NCBI RefSeq assembly: GCF_902143375.2
Contig: NZ_CABFVA020000014.1
Span: 1-61,500, forward strand
Source of the DNA: Methylacidimicrobium tartarophylax
GTDB taxonomy: Bacteria; Verrucomicrobiota; Verrucomicrobiia; Methylacidiphilales; Methylacidiphilaceae
Direction of reading: 5' to 3'
DNA length: 61,500 nucleotides
Part shown: in pieces, positions 1 to 8,599 of the stretch
Numbering within the stretch: the stretch's first letter is position 1
Layout of the letters: every line of letters begins with the position of its first letter
The notes under the pieces: model-generated
The model's database searches: none
Seen by the model: the letters and a program-made list of their open reading frames with translations, nothing else
Told to the model about the DNA's origin: nothing
Made by a program: the position numbers and the translations under genes

Positions 1-220
1 GGAGGGCCGCCGGGGCCAGGTTGATCGTGGTGCGGCCCGTCGGAGCACGAAAGCCCGCATTTTGAAGCGCCGTAGAGACGCGGTGGAGGCTTTCCCGCAC
101 CGCGGCGTCGGGCAGTCCGACGACCCGTGTCAAAAAAGCTCCCGGGGAATTGTCGACCTCGACTTCGACACGCAGGGCCTCCACTCCCCAAAGAGCGGCG
201 GAAAAAATGCGGGCGAGCAT
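1..220 (-). CDS. ComM/YifB family Mg-chelatase-like AAA ATPase, N-terminal fragment (cut by window edge)
   Basis: Partial gene read leftward off the window; only about the first 73 codons are visible. The translation begins MLARIFSAALWGVEA, followed by VEVEVDNSPG, VGLPDAAVRES and TTINLAPAAL. These match the N-terminal ParE-S5-like domain of the YifB/ComM family, whose members act as helicases aiding branch migration during natural transformation. ATG at 220 is chosen; an in-frame ATG at 232 would add four residues. The AAA ATPase and C-terminal domains lie outside the window, so integrity of the gene cannot be judged. Confidence 0.75.
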   Translation of the reverse strand, partial: MLARIFSAALWGVEALRVEVEVDNSPGAFLTRVVGLPDAAVRESLHRVSTALQNAGFRAPTGRTTINLAPAAL

Positions 221-302
221 GCGGGCGCGCATTCTGCCACTTTTTTGGCGAACCGGAAAGGTTCGGCCTTCTCTTGTCCCAAAAGCAACTTATGATAGCC
301 TC

Positions 303-683
303 ATGCGTACAAAGCTTTTTCGTCTCTTTTCCTGCACGGGTTGGATCGCTCTGTTTTTCTGTGGAACGCCCCCTCCCGCCAATGCCGCGGAATCCTCTGC
401 TTCGCCCCCATCCGCCGAAGCTCCGGCGGAGCCGCCTCCCCCGGGCTCAACCAAGTACACGGTGAAGCAGGGAGATTCCCTCTGGAAGATCAGCCGGAAG
501 TTCAAAATTTCGGTTGAGGCGCTTCGCAAGGCCAACGGGTTGAAAAACGATCGGCTGCAGATCGGCCAGGAACTCATCGTTCCTCCTCCGGCAGCAAAGG
601 GAAAGAAGGAGGAGGCTGACTTGCCCGGCGGCACTCCTCCGCCCCCCTCGACACCGAATCCGCCGGCCGGAAAGCAGCCATAG
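303..683 (+). CDS. Secreted LysM-domain protein
   Basis: A 126-residue protein. The start at ATG 303 is preferred because it opens a signal peptide (MRTKLFRLF, then a hydrophobic stretch ending near ANAAES); the longer frame from 150 overlaps the opposite ComM gene. A proline/alanine-rich linker (about residues 30-50) leads to one LysM module with YTVKQGDSLWKISRKF and LQIGQELIVPP, a fold that binds peptidoglycan glycan chains. The tail is rich in lysine, then proline and glycine. There is no catalytic domain, so it may be a wall-binding adaptor. Transcribed divergently from the ComM gene. Confidence 0.8.
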   Translation: MRTKLFRLFSCTGWIALFFCGTPPPANAAESSASPPSAEAPAEPPPPGSTKYTVKQGDSLWKISRKFKISVEALRKANGLKNDRLQIGQELIVPPPAAKGKKEEADLPGGTPPPPSTPNPPAGKQP

Positions 684-881
684 AAGATCGCAAGGCCGTC
701 GGCGGGTCAACTCCTTCGGCGCAAGTAGCGAAAAGCGGTTTTGAGAGGCCGCTTGGCGTGCCGCCGAGATGGGGTTCCTGTTCAACAAGCGGCGAGCGGG
801 TTTGAAAATCGGTCTGGGCCCTGCAGTGCCCGATTGGGGCGATCGAGTGAATCCGTTGCATCCGGAGTATCGAGATGAGTC
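684..881. other. Intergenic stretch before the SBP56 gene
   Basis: About 200 bases between the LysM gene and the promoter of the SBP56-family gene. A small open frame of 54 codons begins with ATG at 769 and ends at 933, running through the predicted promoter and the SBP56 start. It resembles no family I know, so I do not call it a gene. No clear terminator hairpin with a T-run follows the LysM gene. Confidence 0.4.
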
Positions 882-910
882 TTGGGCTTGTGCGACAATG
901 AGTGTAAAAT
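882..910 (+). promoter_or_regulatory. Predicted sigma-70-like promoter of the SBP56 gene
   Basis: TTGGGC at 882-887 and TAAAAT at 905-910 are separated by exactly 17 bases. The -10 box matches the consensus at five of six positions, the -35 at three. Transcription would begin near 917, giving a short leader before ATG 930. This also argues against the upstream TTG at 882 as start codon, because it would lie inside the promoter. Prediction by eye only. Confidence 0.4.
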
Positions 911-929
911 ATACATCAAGAGCGAAAGC

Positions 930-2333
930 ATGAAATTTACTGCTCCCGATCCCACGTTCTATCCTTCTGCCCGCCTTGCGATGGAGGGTCCGCGCGAAAA
1001 GTTGGGTTATGTTGTCGCTCTTGCGGCGGATGGGGGTAGCGCCAGTGGGAATCCCGATGCACTCGCGGTGATCGATCTCAATCCCGATTCGCCCGAATAC
1101 GGGAGGATCATCCACTGGCTTGCGGTTCCCGCGATCGGGGATGAATTGCACCATTTCGGCTGGAATGCCTGCAGTTCCGCTCTCTGCCCGTATGCTCCCC
1201 ATCCTCACTTGGAGCGGCGTTACCTGGTCATTCCAGGGATCCGCTCGTCCCGGATCTACATTGTCGATACGAAGGCGAATCCGCGCCGGCCCGAAATCGT
1301 AAAGCAGATCGAGCCCGAGGAACTCGTTCGGAAAACGGGATACACTCGGCCCCACACGGTTCACTGCGGACCGGATGGCATTTATGTCAGCGCCTTGGGA
1401 AACGAAAAAGGAGAAGGTCCCGGCGGCATCTTTATCCTGGACCATTTCTCGTTCGAGCCGCTGGGACGCTGGGAAATGGATCGGGGACCGCAGGTTTTCG
1501 CCTACGACTTCTGGTGGCATATCAATCAGGACATCCTGATCAGCAGCGAATGGGGAGCTCCCTGGATGCTCGAAGACGGTCTCTTGCCCGAGCAACTCAT
1601 GAAGGGCGCCTACGGACGCGCCCTCCACGTGTGGGATCTCCGGAAGCGCCGCCACCTCCAGACGCTCGACGTCGGGGAAAAGCAGCAGATGGTCTTGGAG
1701 GTCCGTCCCGCCCATGACCCGCGAAAGTCCTATGGCTTTACCGGCGTGGTGATCTCTCTGGAGGATCTATCGAGTTCCGTCTGGTTGTGGTACCGGGATG
1801 GTGACAATTGGGCGATCCGGAAAATAATCGAAATTCCGGCGGAGCCTGCGAAAGAAGAAGAGCTTCCTCCGCTCCTGAAAAGCTTCCGAGCCGTGCCGCC
1901 TGTCCTCACCGATATCGACCTTTCCCTGGACGATCGTTTTCTCTACCTATCGTGCTGGGGGACGGGTGAGCTCCTCCAGTATGATGTGACCGATCCTTTC
2001 CATCCGAAGCGGATCAGCAGCCTTCATCTAGGCGGGATTACGCGGAGGGAAGCCCACCCCCGGCTGCCGCAAAAGCCCCTCAATGGTGGCTGTCAAATGG
2101 TGGAAATTAGCCGGGACGGGAAGCGGGTGTATCTGACGAACTCCCTCTATCGCGCATGGGATGAGCAGTTCTATCCGGAAGGCATCCGGGGTTGGATGGC
2201 TCTGGCCCATGCCGGAGACGATGGACTTCATTGGGACGAAAGGTTTTTGGTGGAGTTTCCGCTGACCCATCGCGCGCATCAAATTCGTCTCCAAGGAGGA
2301 GACTGCTCGACAGACTCCTTCTGCTTCCCGTGA
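930..2333 (+). CDS. Selenium-binding protein 56 family / putative methanethiol oxidase
   Basis: A 467-residue protein matching SBP56 (human SELENBP1 and bacterial methanethiol oxidase, MTO) along its whole length. Conserved blocks include DELHHFGWNACSS (the family's conserved cysteine), SSRIYIVD, RPHTVHCGPDG, GYDFWW-like AYDFWWHINQ, LLISSEWGAP-like ILISSEWGAP, DIDLSLDDRFLYLSCWGTG, AWDEQFYPEG and C-terminal QGGDC. MTO oxidises methanethiol to formaldehyde, H2S and H2O2 in sulfur-metabolising and methylotrophic bacteria; copper-liganding histidines appear retained. No signal peptide is seen at ATG 930, so a cytoplasmic location is predicted, unlike exported MTOs. The alternative is an SBP56 protein of other thiol function. 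The next gene overlaps its stop by three bases. Confidence 0.88.
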   Translation: MKFTAPDPTFYPSARLAMEGPREKLGYVVALAADGGSASGNPDALAVIDLNPDSPEYGRIIHWLAVPAIGDELHHFGWNACSSALCPYAPHPHLERRYLVIPGIRSSRIYIVDTKANPRRPEIVKQIEPEELVRKTGYTRPHTVHCGPDGIYVSALGNEKGEGPGGIFILDHFSFEPLGRWEMDRGPQVFAYDFWWHINQDILISSEWGAPWMLEDGLLPEQLMKGAYGRALHVWDLRKRRHLQTLDVGEKQQMVLEVRPAHDPRKSYGFTGVVISLEDLSSSVWLWYRDGDNWAIRKIIEIPAEPAKEEELPPLLKSFRAVPPVLTDIDLSLDDRFLYLSCWGTGELLQYDVTDPFHPKRISSLHLGGITRREAHPRLPQKPLNGGCQMVEISRDGKRVYLTNSLYRAWDEQFYPEGIRGWMALAHAGDDGLHWDERFLVEFPLTHRAHQIRLQGGDCSTDSFCFP

Positions 2334-2962
2334 CCCGATTCCTCCCCTGGGCCGTGGCGCTGGGGCTGGGTGCCTTTCACGGTCTGAATCCGGCCATGGG
2401 CTGGCTGTTTGCCGTGGCGCTCGGTTATCAGGAGGGCCGAAAGAGAGCGATCGTTCAAGCCGTGGGCGCCCTCGTCGTCGGCCACTGTCTTGCCGTGGGC
2501 GCCGCCGTCATGCTCTTTTGGGTGGCCGGTATTTGGCTTCCTTGGCATGGGATCGCCGTGGGTGCTGCTGTTCTCTTGGCAGGTTTTGGGTTCTATTGGC
2601 TTCTGCGGGCCCGGCATCCGCGCTGGGTTGGGATGCGCGTCGGTTTCCGGGATCTGGTCTTCTGGGCATTCCTCATGGCCACTGCTCATGGAGCTGGGCT
2701 CATGCTTTTGCCGGTGCTCGGCACTGCAGGCCTTTGTGGCCAAGGAGCCGGGTGGCTCCCCTTGGGAGAGGCTCTCGGAGTGGCGGTCGTTCACTCGGTC
2801 GGATACTGGGCGGTAGCTCTGGGAATCTCCCTTTTCGTTTTCGAGAAAATTGGTCTCTCTTTTCTGAGAAAGGCCTGGTGGAATTTGGACCTGCTTTGGG
2901 GGACCGCGTTGCTCCTTGCCGCCGGCACCTTGTTGCTCTTTCCGCAGCAGGCCGGACATTGA
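2330..2962 (+). CDS. Polytopic membrane protein coupled to the SBP56 gene
   Basis: About 210 residues with roughly six hydrophobic segments. A GTG at 2330 overlaps the SBP56 stop (GTGA), but no good ribosome site lies at the right distance, so the start is uncertain; the AAGGAGGA at 2293-2300 is too far upstream and is part of the SBP56 coding motif. The first segment carries GAFHGLNPAMGWLFAVALG; a second histidine occurs in MATAHGAGL, and a third in VVHSVGYW. Histidines inside helices beside NP/GW turns recall small-ion or metal permeases, but I cannot name the family. The tight linkage suggests it serves the SBP56 enzyme, for example in metal supply or product export (inference). Confidence 0.7.
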   Translation: MTRFLPWAVALGLGAFHGLNPAMGWLFAVALGYQEGRKRAIVQAVGALVVGHCLAVGAAVMLFWVAGIWLPWHGIAVGAAVLLAGFGFYWLLRARHPRWVGMRVGFRDLVFWAFLMATAHGAGLMLLPVLGTAGLCGQGAGWLPLGEALGVAVVHSVGYWAVALGISLFVFEKIGLSFLRKAWWNLDLLWGTALLLAAGTLLLFPQQAGH

Positions 2963-3175
2963 GGCTTTCGCCTTCCTCGGTGCGTAAGGCTTTGAGGCTC
3001 CGCGACGGCAATAAAATAACGCAGTGGAAATCTTCCTATTCCTTTTCCCGATCGGAAATAAGAGGAATAGCTTTGCCTCCGGCGCACGAAGAGACTAGAG
3101 ACCTTTATCCGTAAGCGGGGTTCGGCATGAGCCGAGCGGACGTCGGCGGATCAAAGCCCGGAAAAGGAAAAAACC

Positions 3176-3802
3176 ATGCGAAAGTATGTAGGCGAAATGA
3201 TTGGAACCTTCTTCCTCATGCTCACCGTGGGCTGCTGCGTGATTGCTGCGGCGTCCGGGGTGATTGCGCCGCTGGCGATTGGATCGGCTCTCATGGTCAT
3301 GGTCTACGCCGGTGGCCATCTTTCGGGCGGTCATTACAATCCCGCAGTGACGCTGGGGGTCTGGCTGCGTGGACGCTGCTCCCTGCAAGACGTCCTCCCC
3401 TATTTTATCGCCCAGGGAGTCGGGGCCATTCTCGGATCCATCGCGGCGCAGGCAATCAAGGGAAACGGTCCGATTGCTCGGATGGTCCTCTCCACCGGCC
3501 CAGCCTTCGCTGCGGAAGTCCTCTTCACATTTGCCCTGGTCTACGTGGTCTTGAACACGGCAACGGCCAAGCCAACCGCCGGGAATTCCTTCTACGGGCT
3601 TGCGATCGGCATCACGGTGATGGTGGGCGCTTTCGCCGTCGGCTCGGTCTCCGGCGCGGTCTTTAATCCCGCGGTTGCGGTCGGGCTCGGCTGGATTGGG
3701 CTGATCGCATGGCCGAGCGTTGCGCTCTATTGGATCGCGGAGTTTCTTGGCGGAGCCTCTGCCGCGTGGATCTTCCTCAGCCTCAACCCGGAGGATCGCT
3801 GA
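3176..3802 (+). CDS. Aquaporin / MIP-family channel with atypical selectivity filter
   Basis: A 208-residue, six-helix MIP protein. Both pore half-helix motifs are present: NPA at residues 55-57 (in GGHYNPAVTLG) and 164-166 (in SGAVFNPAVAVG). In AqpZ and GlpF the second motif is followed by arginine (NPAR), part of the ar/R filter; here it is valine. The histidine that lies 13 residues before the second NPA in AqpZ aligns with glycine. A wide, uncharged constriction is therefore inferred, perhaps passing CO2, ammonia, H2O2 or small neutral organics rather than acting as a strict water channel. ATG 3176 is preceded by GGAAAAGGAAAAA. It converges tightly with gltB. Confidence 0.9.
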   Translation: MRKYVGEMIGTFFLMLTVGCCVIAAASGVIAPLAIGSALMVMVYAGGHLSGGHYNPAVTLGVWLRGRCSLQDVLPYFIAQGVGAILGSIAAQAIKGNGPIARMVLSTGPAFAAEVLFTFALVYVVLNTATAKPTAGNSFYGLAIGITVMVGAFAVGSVSGAVFNPAVAVGLGWIGLIAWPSVALYWIAEFLGGASAAWIFLSLNPEDR

Positions 3803-3808
3803 TCGCGA

Positions 3809-6800
3809 TCAACCGCGCGGCTCGGCCGCGCTGGCGGGGACCTGCTTTCGTTCCGGCTTCGGAGCCTCCGCAGGTCCAGGCGAAGGCGGCAGCGGCACAA
3901 CCTTCCAAAAGAGCGGCTGAAACCGTTCCCACTCCTGGAGAATTCGTCCGGCAGGCGAGCTCCCGGTTCGCTCCAGGTGGCGATAGAGAAGCTCTTGGAG
4001 TTGTTTCTGATCTTCTGGTTGCGAGACCCGCTCCAAGTGCACCATCTCCGCGTTGTAGCGTTCCTCGAAGCATCCTTCCTCGTCGAAAACGTACGCCAGC
4101 CCGCCCGACATGCCGGCTCCGAAATTCTTTCCCGTCGGACCCAAAACGACCACGACCCCGCCGGTCATATACTCGCAGCCATGATCTCCAATGCCTTCGA
4201 CGACCGCAACCGACCCGCTGTTGCGAACGGCGAAGCGTTCGCCGGCTTTCCCTCGCACGAAGAGGGAACCACCGGTAGCGCCGTAAAGAACGGTGTTGCC
4301 GCAGATGACGCTCTCCTCCGGCCGGTAGTGGCATCCGGTAGGCGGAGCGAGGATGATCTCTCCCCCGGACATTCCCTTTCCGACGTAATCGTTCGCCTCT
4401 CCCTCCAAGAAGATGCTGATTCCGTTGACGAGGAAGGCTCCCAGGCTTTGACCGGCGGTTCCGGTGAGCCGAAGCCGGATCGTCCCCTCGGGGAGACCCT
4501 CGTCACCGAAATGATAGGCGATTTCTCCGGAGAGCCCGGCTCCGATGGAGCGATGCACGTTCCGGACTCGGTGCCTCAACTCGATTGGTTCCTTGGAATG
4601 GATGGCGGTCTTCGCTTCCTGGAGCAGGATGTCGTCCAGGGGGCGATCGCCCTGCGGGTCGTTTCTCTCCCACGTGTGATAGCGGGGTTCGGTTTCTCCC
4701 ACACCGGGAAAGGAGAGGAGAGATTGGAGGTGGATCAAATTGGCCTTGTCATGGTTGGGAATCTCTTTGGGCTCCAGGAGCTCGGCTCGTCCAATGATCT
4801 CGTTGAAGGTCCGGACGCCGAGGCTGGCGAGGATTTCCCTTACTTCCTGGCTCACCGCGTCGAAATAGGCGATCAAGCCCGCAGCGGTGCCCCGGAATTT
4901 GCCCCGCAGCCGTTCGTCTTGCGTCGCGATTCCTGTGGGACAGGTATTCAGGTGACACTGCCGAACGTAAACGCAGCCCAGCGCGATCAGGGCCATAGTT
5001 CCGAAGTTGAACTCTTCCGCGCCCAGGAGGCCGCCAACGACGATATCGCGACCGGTGCGCATCCCGCCGTCGGTGCGGAGAGTTACCCGGCTTCGCAAGC
5101 CATTGGCGAGCAGCACCTGCTGGGTGTCCGCCAGTCCGATTTCCCATGGACTACCCGCATATTTGATCGACGAGAGCGGAGACGCCCCTGTGCCCCCGTC
5201 ATGGCCGCTGATCAGAATCACATCGGCGTGGGCTTTAGCGACCCCCGCCGCGATCGCTCCCACTCCAGCCTCCGAAACCAGCTTCACGCAGATTCGTGCG
5301 CGCGGATTGACCTGCTTTAGGTCGTAGATGAGCTGCGCGAGGTCTTCAATGCTGTAAATGTCATGATGGGGAGGGGGCGAAATGAGCCTGATCCCGGGAG
5401 TACTCCTCCGCAAACGAGCGATCAAGGCCGTGACCTTGTGTCCTGGGAGCTGCCCTCCTTCTCCCGGCTTTGATCCCTGCGCCATCTTGATTTCGATTTC
5501 CGAAGCGCTCGCCAGGTATTCGGCCGTCACTCCGAAGCGGCCGGATGCCACTTGCTTAATGGCGCTGCTCAAAGAGTCTCCGTTGGGCAGGCGGACGAAC
5601 CGGGTCCGATCTTCCCCTCCTTCTCCGGTGTTCGACTTTCCCCCGATCCGGTTTAAGGCCAACGCCAAGGTCTCATGGGCTTCCGGAGAAAGGGCTCCCA
5701 GGGACATTCCTGCCGTCGTGAAGCGGCGCCGGATCTCTTCGACGGGCTCGACTTCCGAAAGCGGAATCGCTTCCTCCTTGCGAAAGCAGAGACAATCGCG
5801 GAGCGCAAGGGGCTGATTCGTCGAGATCGCTTCCCCGATCTTCCGGTAATCCTCATTCCGGCCGGCCTTCTCCTGCCCCTTGAGGCCGACGAAGGTGTGA
5901 ATGCTTTGGATGAGAGGGGGTGTGATCGCGTGCCGCTCCCCTTCCCGCCGAAATCGGTAGTGACCGCGATCGGCGAGTTTCGTATCCGGGGCGAAGGCGG
6001 CGGCATGTCGGCTGAGCGTCTCTTGGGCCAACTCAGGATATCCGACGCCTCCCAGATGGGAGACGACGCCTTCGAAACATTCTTGAATCACCTGCGGACC
6101 AAGGCCCATCGCCTCGAAGACCTGGGCACCGTGGTAACTCCACAGGGTGGAAATGCCCATTTTCGAGATGATCTTCAGAAGCCCCTTTTCGATGGCCTTC
6201 TGATAGTTTTGTTCGACGACCGCCGGATCAGCGGTCTTGAGTTCGTTGCGGCAGGCGAGATCGGCATAGAGCGAAAGGGCGAGATAGGGATTGACGGCTG
6301 CCGCGCCGAACCCGATCAGGCAGGCGAACTGGTGGACGTCGCGACAGTCCCCGGTTTCGCAGAGGATCGTGGCGTGCATCCGGCTCCCGGCGCGAATGAG
6401 GTGGTGATGGACCGCCCCAACGGCAAGGAGCATCGGAATGGCCGCTTCCGTCGGTGAAACGCCCTTGTCGCTCAGCACCAGAATCGAGGCTCCGCTCTCC
6501 ACAGCGGCCTCGGCCTCTTGACGAATCTCGGACAGCCGCCGCAGGAAGCCCTCTTGGGATTCTCCGGTCGGGAAGAGACACGAGATCGTCTGGCTCCGCA
6601 GACTTGGCTCGTGTCGGTTGCGGATCTCGGAGAGTCGGGCATCCGTCAGAAAAGGGGTGGCGAGCCGGATGGCGTCTCCTTCGGGGAGCTGGTGCACCAG
6701 CAAATTGGGCCGGCGGCCCACCCACATTTCCAGAGACATGACCAAGCGTTCCCGCAATGGATCGATGGGAGGATTGGTGACCTGGGCAAAAAGCTGCCGG

Positions 6801-8515
6801 AAATACCAGTAGAGGATTCTCGGCTCACGGGAGAGAATAGCAGGCGGAGCATCGTCGCCCATCGATCCGATCGATTCTTCTCCTCTTTCCGCCATTGGCT
6901 TGAGGATCTGCTTGATCTCCTCGTCGTCGTAACCAAAGGCCAGCAGTTGCGCGGCCAGGCCGGAGGGAGGAGGCGGCGTTGAGGCGACAGTCCCTGAGGT
7001 GAGGCGGTGGCAGTGGCGGGTCAACCATTGGGAATAGGCGAGCTTTCCGGTGAAGCGCTTCTTGATTTCCGGACTGCGAATGAGGCGCCGGGAAACGGCG
7101 TCCACCGCGAAGATCTCTCCTGGTCCCAATCGTCCTTTTTCAACGACCGTCTTCTCATCCAGGCTTCCGATGCCGACCTCCGACCCGAGAACAACGGTCC
7201 CATCCTCCGTGATTTTATACCGGATCGGTCGCAGCCCATTGCGATCCAAACAGGCGCCGACGGTTCTCCCGTCAGAGAAGATCAGCGCGGCTGGTCCGTC
7301 CCAGGGCTCGCTCAGGAGCTCGTGGTACTCATAGAATGCGCGCTCATCGGGCGAGAGCCGAGGTTCCGCTTGCCACGCGGCCGGTACCAGCATGAGCATG
7401 GCGTGGAGTAGGTCGTAACCGGAGTGCAAAAGAAGTTCGACCGCATTGTCGAGATTGGCCGAATCGCTCGCCGCGGGAAGAAGCACCGGCGACAGGTGGC
7501 TGGCCTCCTTCCCCCATTGGGACTCCGCGAAATCCCTTTGCCGCGCCCGCATCCAGAGCCGGTTTCCTAAAATGGTATTAATCTCTCCGTTGTGGCCGAG
7601 CACACGAAAGGGTTGAGCGAGCGGCCAGGCAGGGAAGGTGTTGGTGCTATAGCGCTGGTGGTAGACCGCCAGTGCCGTCTCGAAGGAGGGATCCTGCAAA
7701 TCGCGATAAAATTTCGAGAGCTGAGGGGAGACGAAGAGCCCTTTGTAGACGATCGTGCGGCTTGAGAAAGAGGGGAGATGAAACTCCGTCACCCCATCCT
7801 GGGCGATTCGCTGTTCGATCTTTTTGCGGCAGAGATAGAGCGTTCGCTCGTATTCAAGGGAGGAAAGTGAGCGATCTTCCGGCTTGCCGACCAGGACTTG
7901 CTCCAGTTCCGGACAGGTGCGCGCGGCCTTGTCGCCGAGTGCATCCATGCGCACCGGTACCTTCCTCCAGCCGAAGACAAAGAGCCCGTGTTCGGCAAGG
8001 GATTCCTGAATGATTTTTCGACAATGCGCTTGCTCGTAGGCATCTCCCGATGGGAGAAAGCAGAAGCCGACCGCCAAGTCATCGTCCCGGTAAAGCTTTG
8101 CGCCCCACTTCTCGATATCCTTGCGGAAGAGTCGCGCCGGAATTTGAGTCATGACCCCGGCTCCGTCTCCGGTCTTCATGTCGGCGTCGACCGCGCCTCG
8201 ATGGGAAAGGGCGCAGACACAGGAAAGCGCGGTTTCCAGGATCTTATGCGAAGGCGCTCCCGTTAGAGTGGAGACAAAGCCCACGCCGCAACTGGCCCGC
8301 TCCCTGCTGGAGTGCCACAGGGATGTTGGGACCGGATGGTTCGGTTTCGAGTGGTTCCCCACGTACATTCGGGTAAACGTACGGAAATCTTGCTCTCGAG
8401 GCAAGGCTTCCGCTCGTAAATGATCGAAGGAAACTCCTGCGGAGGTTTCGGCGTTCCCACGGAAGGGAAAATGCTGGAGCAGCGGATCCAGAAGAAGTAG
8501 CTTGCGAAGCGTCAT
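3809..8515 (-). CDS. gltB: Glutamate synthase, large subunit (GOGAT)
   Basis: A 1568-residue protein. Domains in order: class II glutamine amidotransferase whose nucleophile is Cys76 (RASCGVGFVSTLTG), central domain, FMN-binding synthase domain (SKPGEGGQLPGHKV; SGHDGGTGASPLSSIK), the 3Fe-4S cysteines (CVYVRQCHLNTCPTG), and a C-terminal GXGXG beta-helix (ending near YVFDEEG). The reaction is glutamine + 2-oxoglutarate to two glutamates. About 75 residues precede the nucleophile, longer than a usual propeptide; ATG 8515 follows a purine-rich AAGAAAGAG, while an internal ATG at 8368 lacks one. No gltD small subunit is adjacent, so the electron donor (NADPH via GltD elsewhere, or ferredoxin) is not evident. 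Confidence 0.96.
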   Translation of the reverse strand: MTLRKLLLLDPLLQHFPFRGNAETSAGVSFDHLRAEALPREQDFRTFTRMYVGNHSKPNHPVPTSLWHSSRERASCGVGFVSTLTGAPSHKILETALSCVCALSHRGAVDADMKTGDGAGVMTQIPARLFRKDIEKWGAKLYRDDDLAVGFCFLPSGDAYEQAHCRKIIQESLAEHGLFVFGWRKVPVRMDALGDKAARTCPELEQVLVGKPEDRSLSSLEYERTLYLCRKKIEQRIAQDGVTEFHLPSFSSRTIVYKGLFVSPQLSKFYRDLQDPSFETALAVYHQRYSTNTFPAWPLAQPFRVLGHNGEINTILGNRLWMRARQRDFAESQWGKEASHLSPVLLPAASDSANLDNAVELLLHSGYDLLHAMLMLVPAAWQAEPRLSPDERAFYEYHELLSEPWDGPAALIFSDGRTVGACLDRNGLRPIRYKITEDGTVVLGSEVGIGSLDEKTVVEKGRLGPGEIFAVDAVSRRLIRSPEIKKRFTGKLAYSQWLTRHCHRLTSGTVASTPPPPSGLAAQLLAFGYDDEEIKQILKPMAERGEESIGSMGDDAPPAILSREPRILYWYFRQLFAQVTNPPIDPLRERLVMSLEMWVGRRPNLLVHQLPEGDAIRLATPFLTDARLSEIRNRHEPSLRSQTISCLFPTGESQEGFLRRLSEIRQEAEAAVESGASILVLSDKGVSPTEAAIPMLLAVGAVHHHLIRAGSRMHATILCETGDCRDVHQFACLIGFGAAAVNPYLALSLYADLACRNELKTADPAVVEQNYQKAIEKGLLKIISKMGISTLWSYHGAQVFEAMGLGPQVIQECFEGVVSHLGGVGYPELAQETLSRHAAAFAPDTKLADRGHYRFRREGERHAITPPLIQSIHTFVGLKGQEKAGRNEDYRKIGEAISTNQPLALRDCLCFRKEEAIPLSEVEPVEEIRRRFTTAGMSLGALSPEAHETLALALNRIGGKSNTGEGGEDRTRFVRLPNGDSLSSAIKQVASGRFGVTAEYLASASEIEIKMAQGSKPGEGGQLPGHKVTALIARLRRSTPGIRLISPPPHHDIYSIEDLAQLIYDLKQVNPRARICVKLVSEAGVGAIAAGVAKAHADVILISGHDGGTGASPLSSIKYAGSPWEIGLADTQQVLLANGLRSRVTLRTDGGMRTGRDIVVGGLLGAEEFNFGTMALIALGCVYVRQCHLNTCPTGIATQDERLRGKFRGTAAGLIAYFDAVSQEVREILASLGVRTFNEIIGRAELLEPKEIPNHDKANLIHLQSLLSFPGVGETEPRYHTWERNDPQGDRPLDDILLQEAKTAIHSKEPIELRHRVRNVHRSIGAGLSGEIAYHFGDEGLPEGTIRLRLTGTAGQSLGAFLVNGISIFLEGEANDYVGKGMSGGEIILAPPTGCHYRPEESVICGNTVLYGATGGSLFVRGKAGERFAVRNSGSVAVVEGIGDHGCEYMTGGVVVVLGPTGKNFGAGMSGGLAYVFDEEGCFEERYNAEMVHLERVSQPEDQKQLQELLYRHLERTGSSPAGRILQEWERFQPLFWKVVPLPPSPGPAEAPKPERKQVPASAAEPRG

Positions 8516-8599
8516 TCACTCTTTCTTTTCTGGATGGGAGCGGAATGGTAGATTCTGGCATTTTTAGAAGCTCATGGTGCAAGCAGCAGGAAACCGCGT

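Noticed and set aside
769-933. 54-codon frame before the SBP56 gene
   Set aside because: No known family, overlaps the predicted promoter and start of the SBP56 gene, and no strong ribosome site.
447-1715. Long minus-strand open frame opposite the SBP56 gene
   Set aside because: Opposes a gene with family-wide conservation; the translation is rich in Arg and Pro with no recognisable motif. Similar long antisense frames opposite gltB, ilvD, dinG and acs were dismissed for the same reason.
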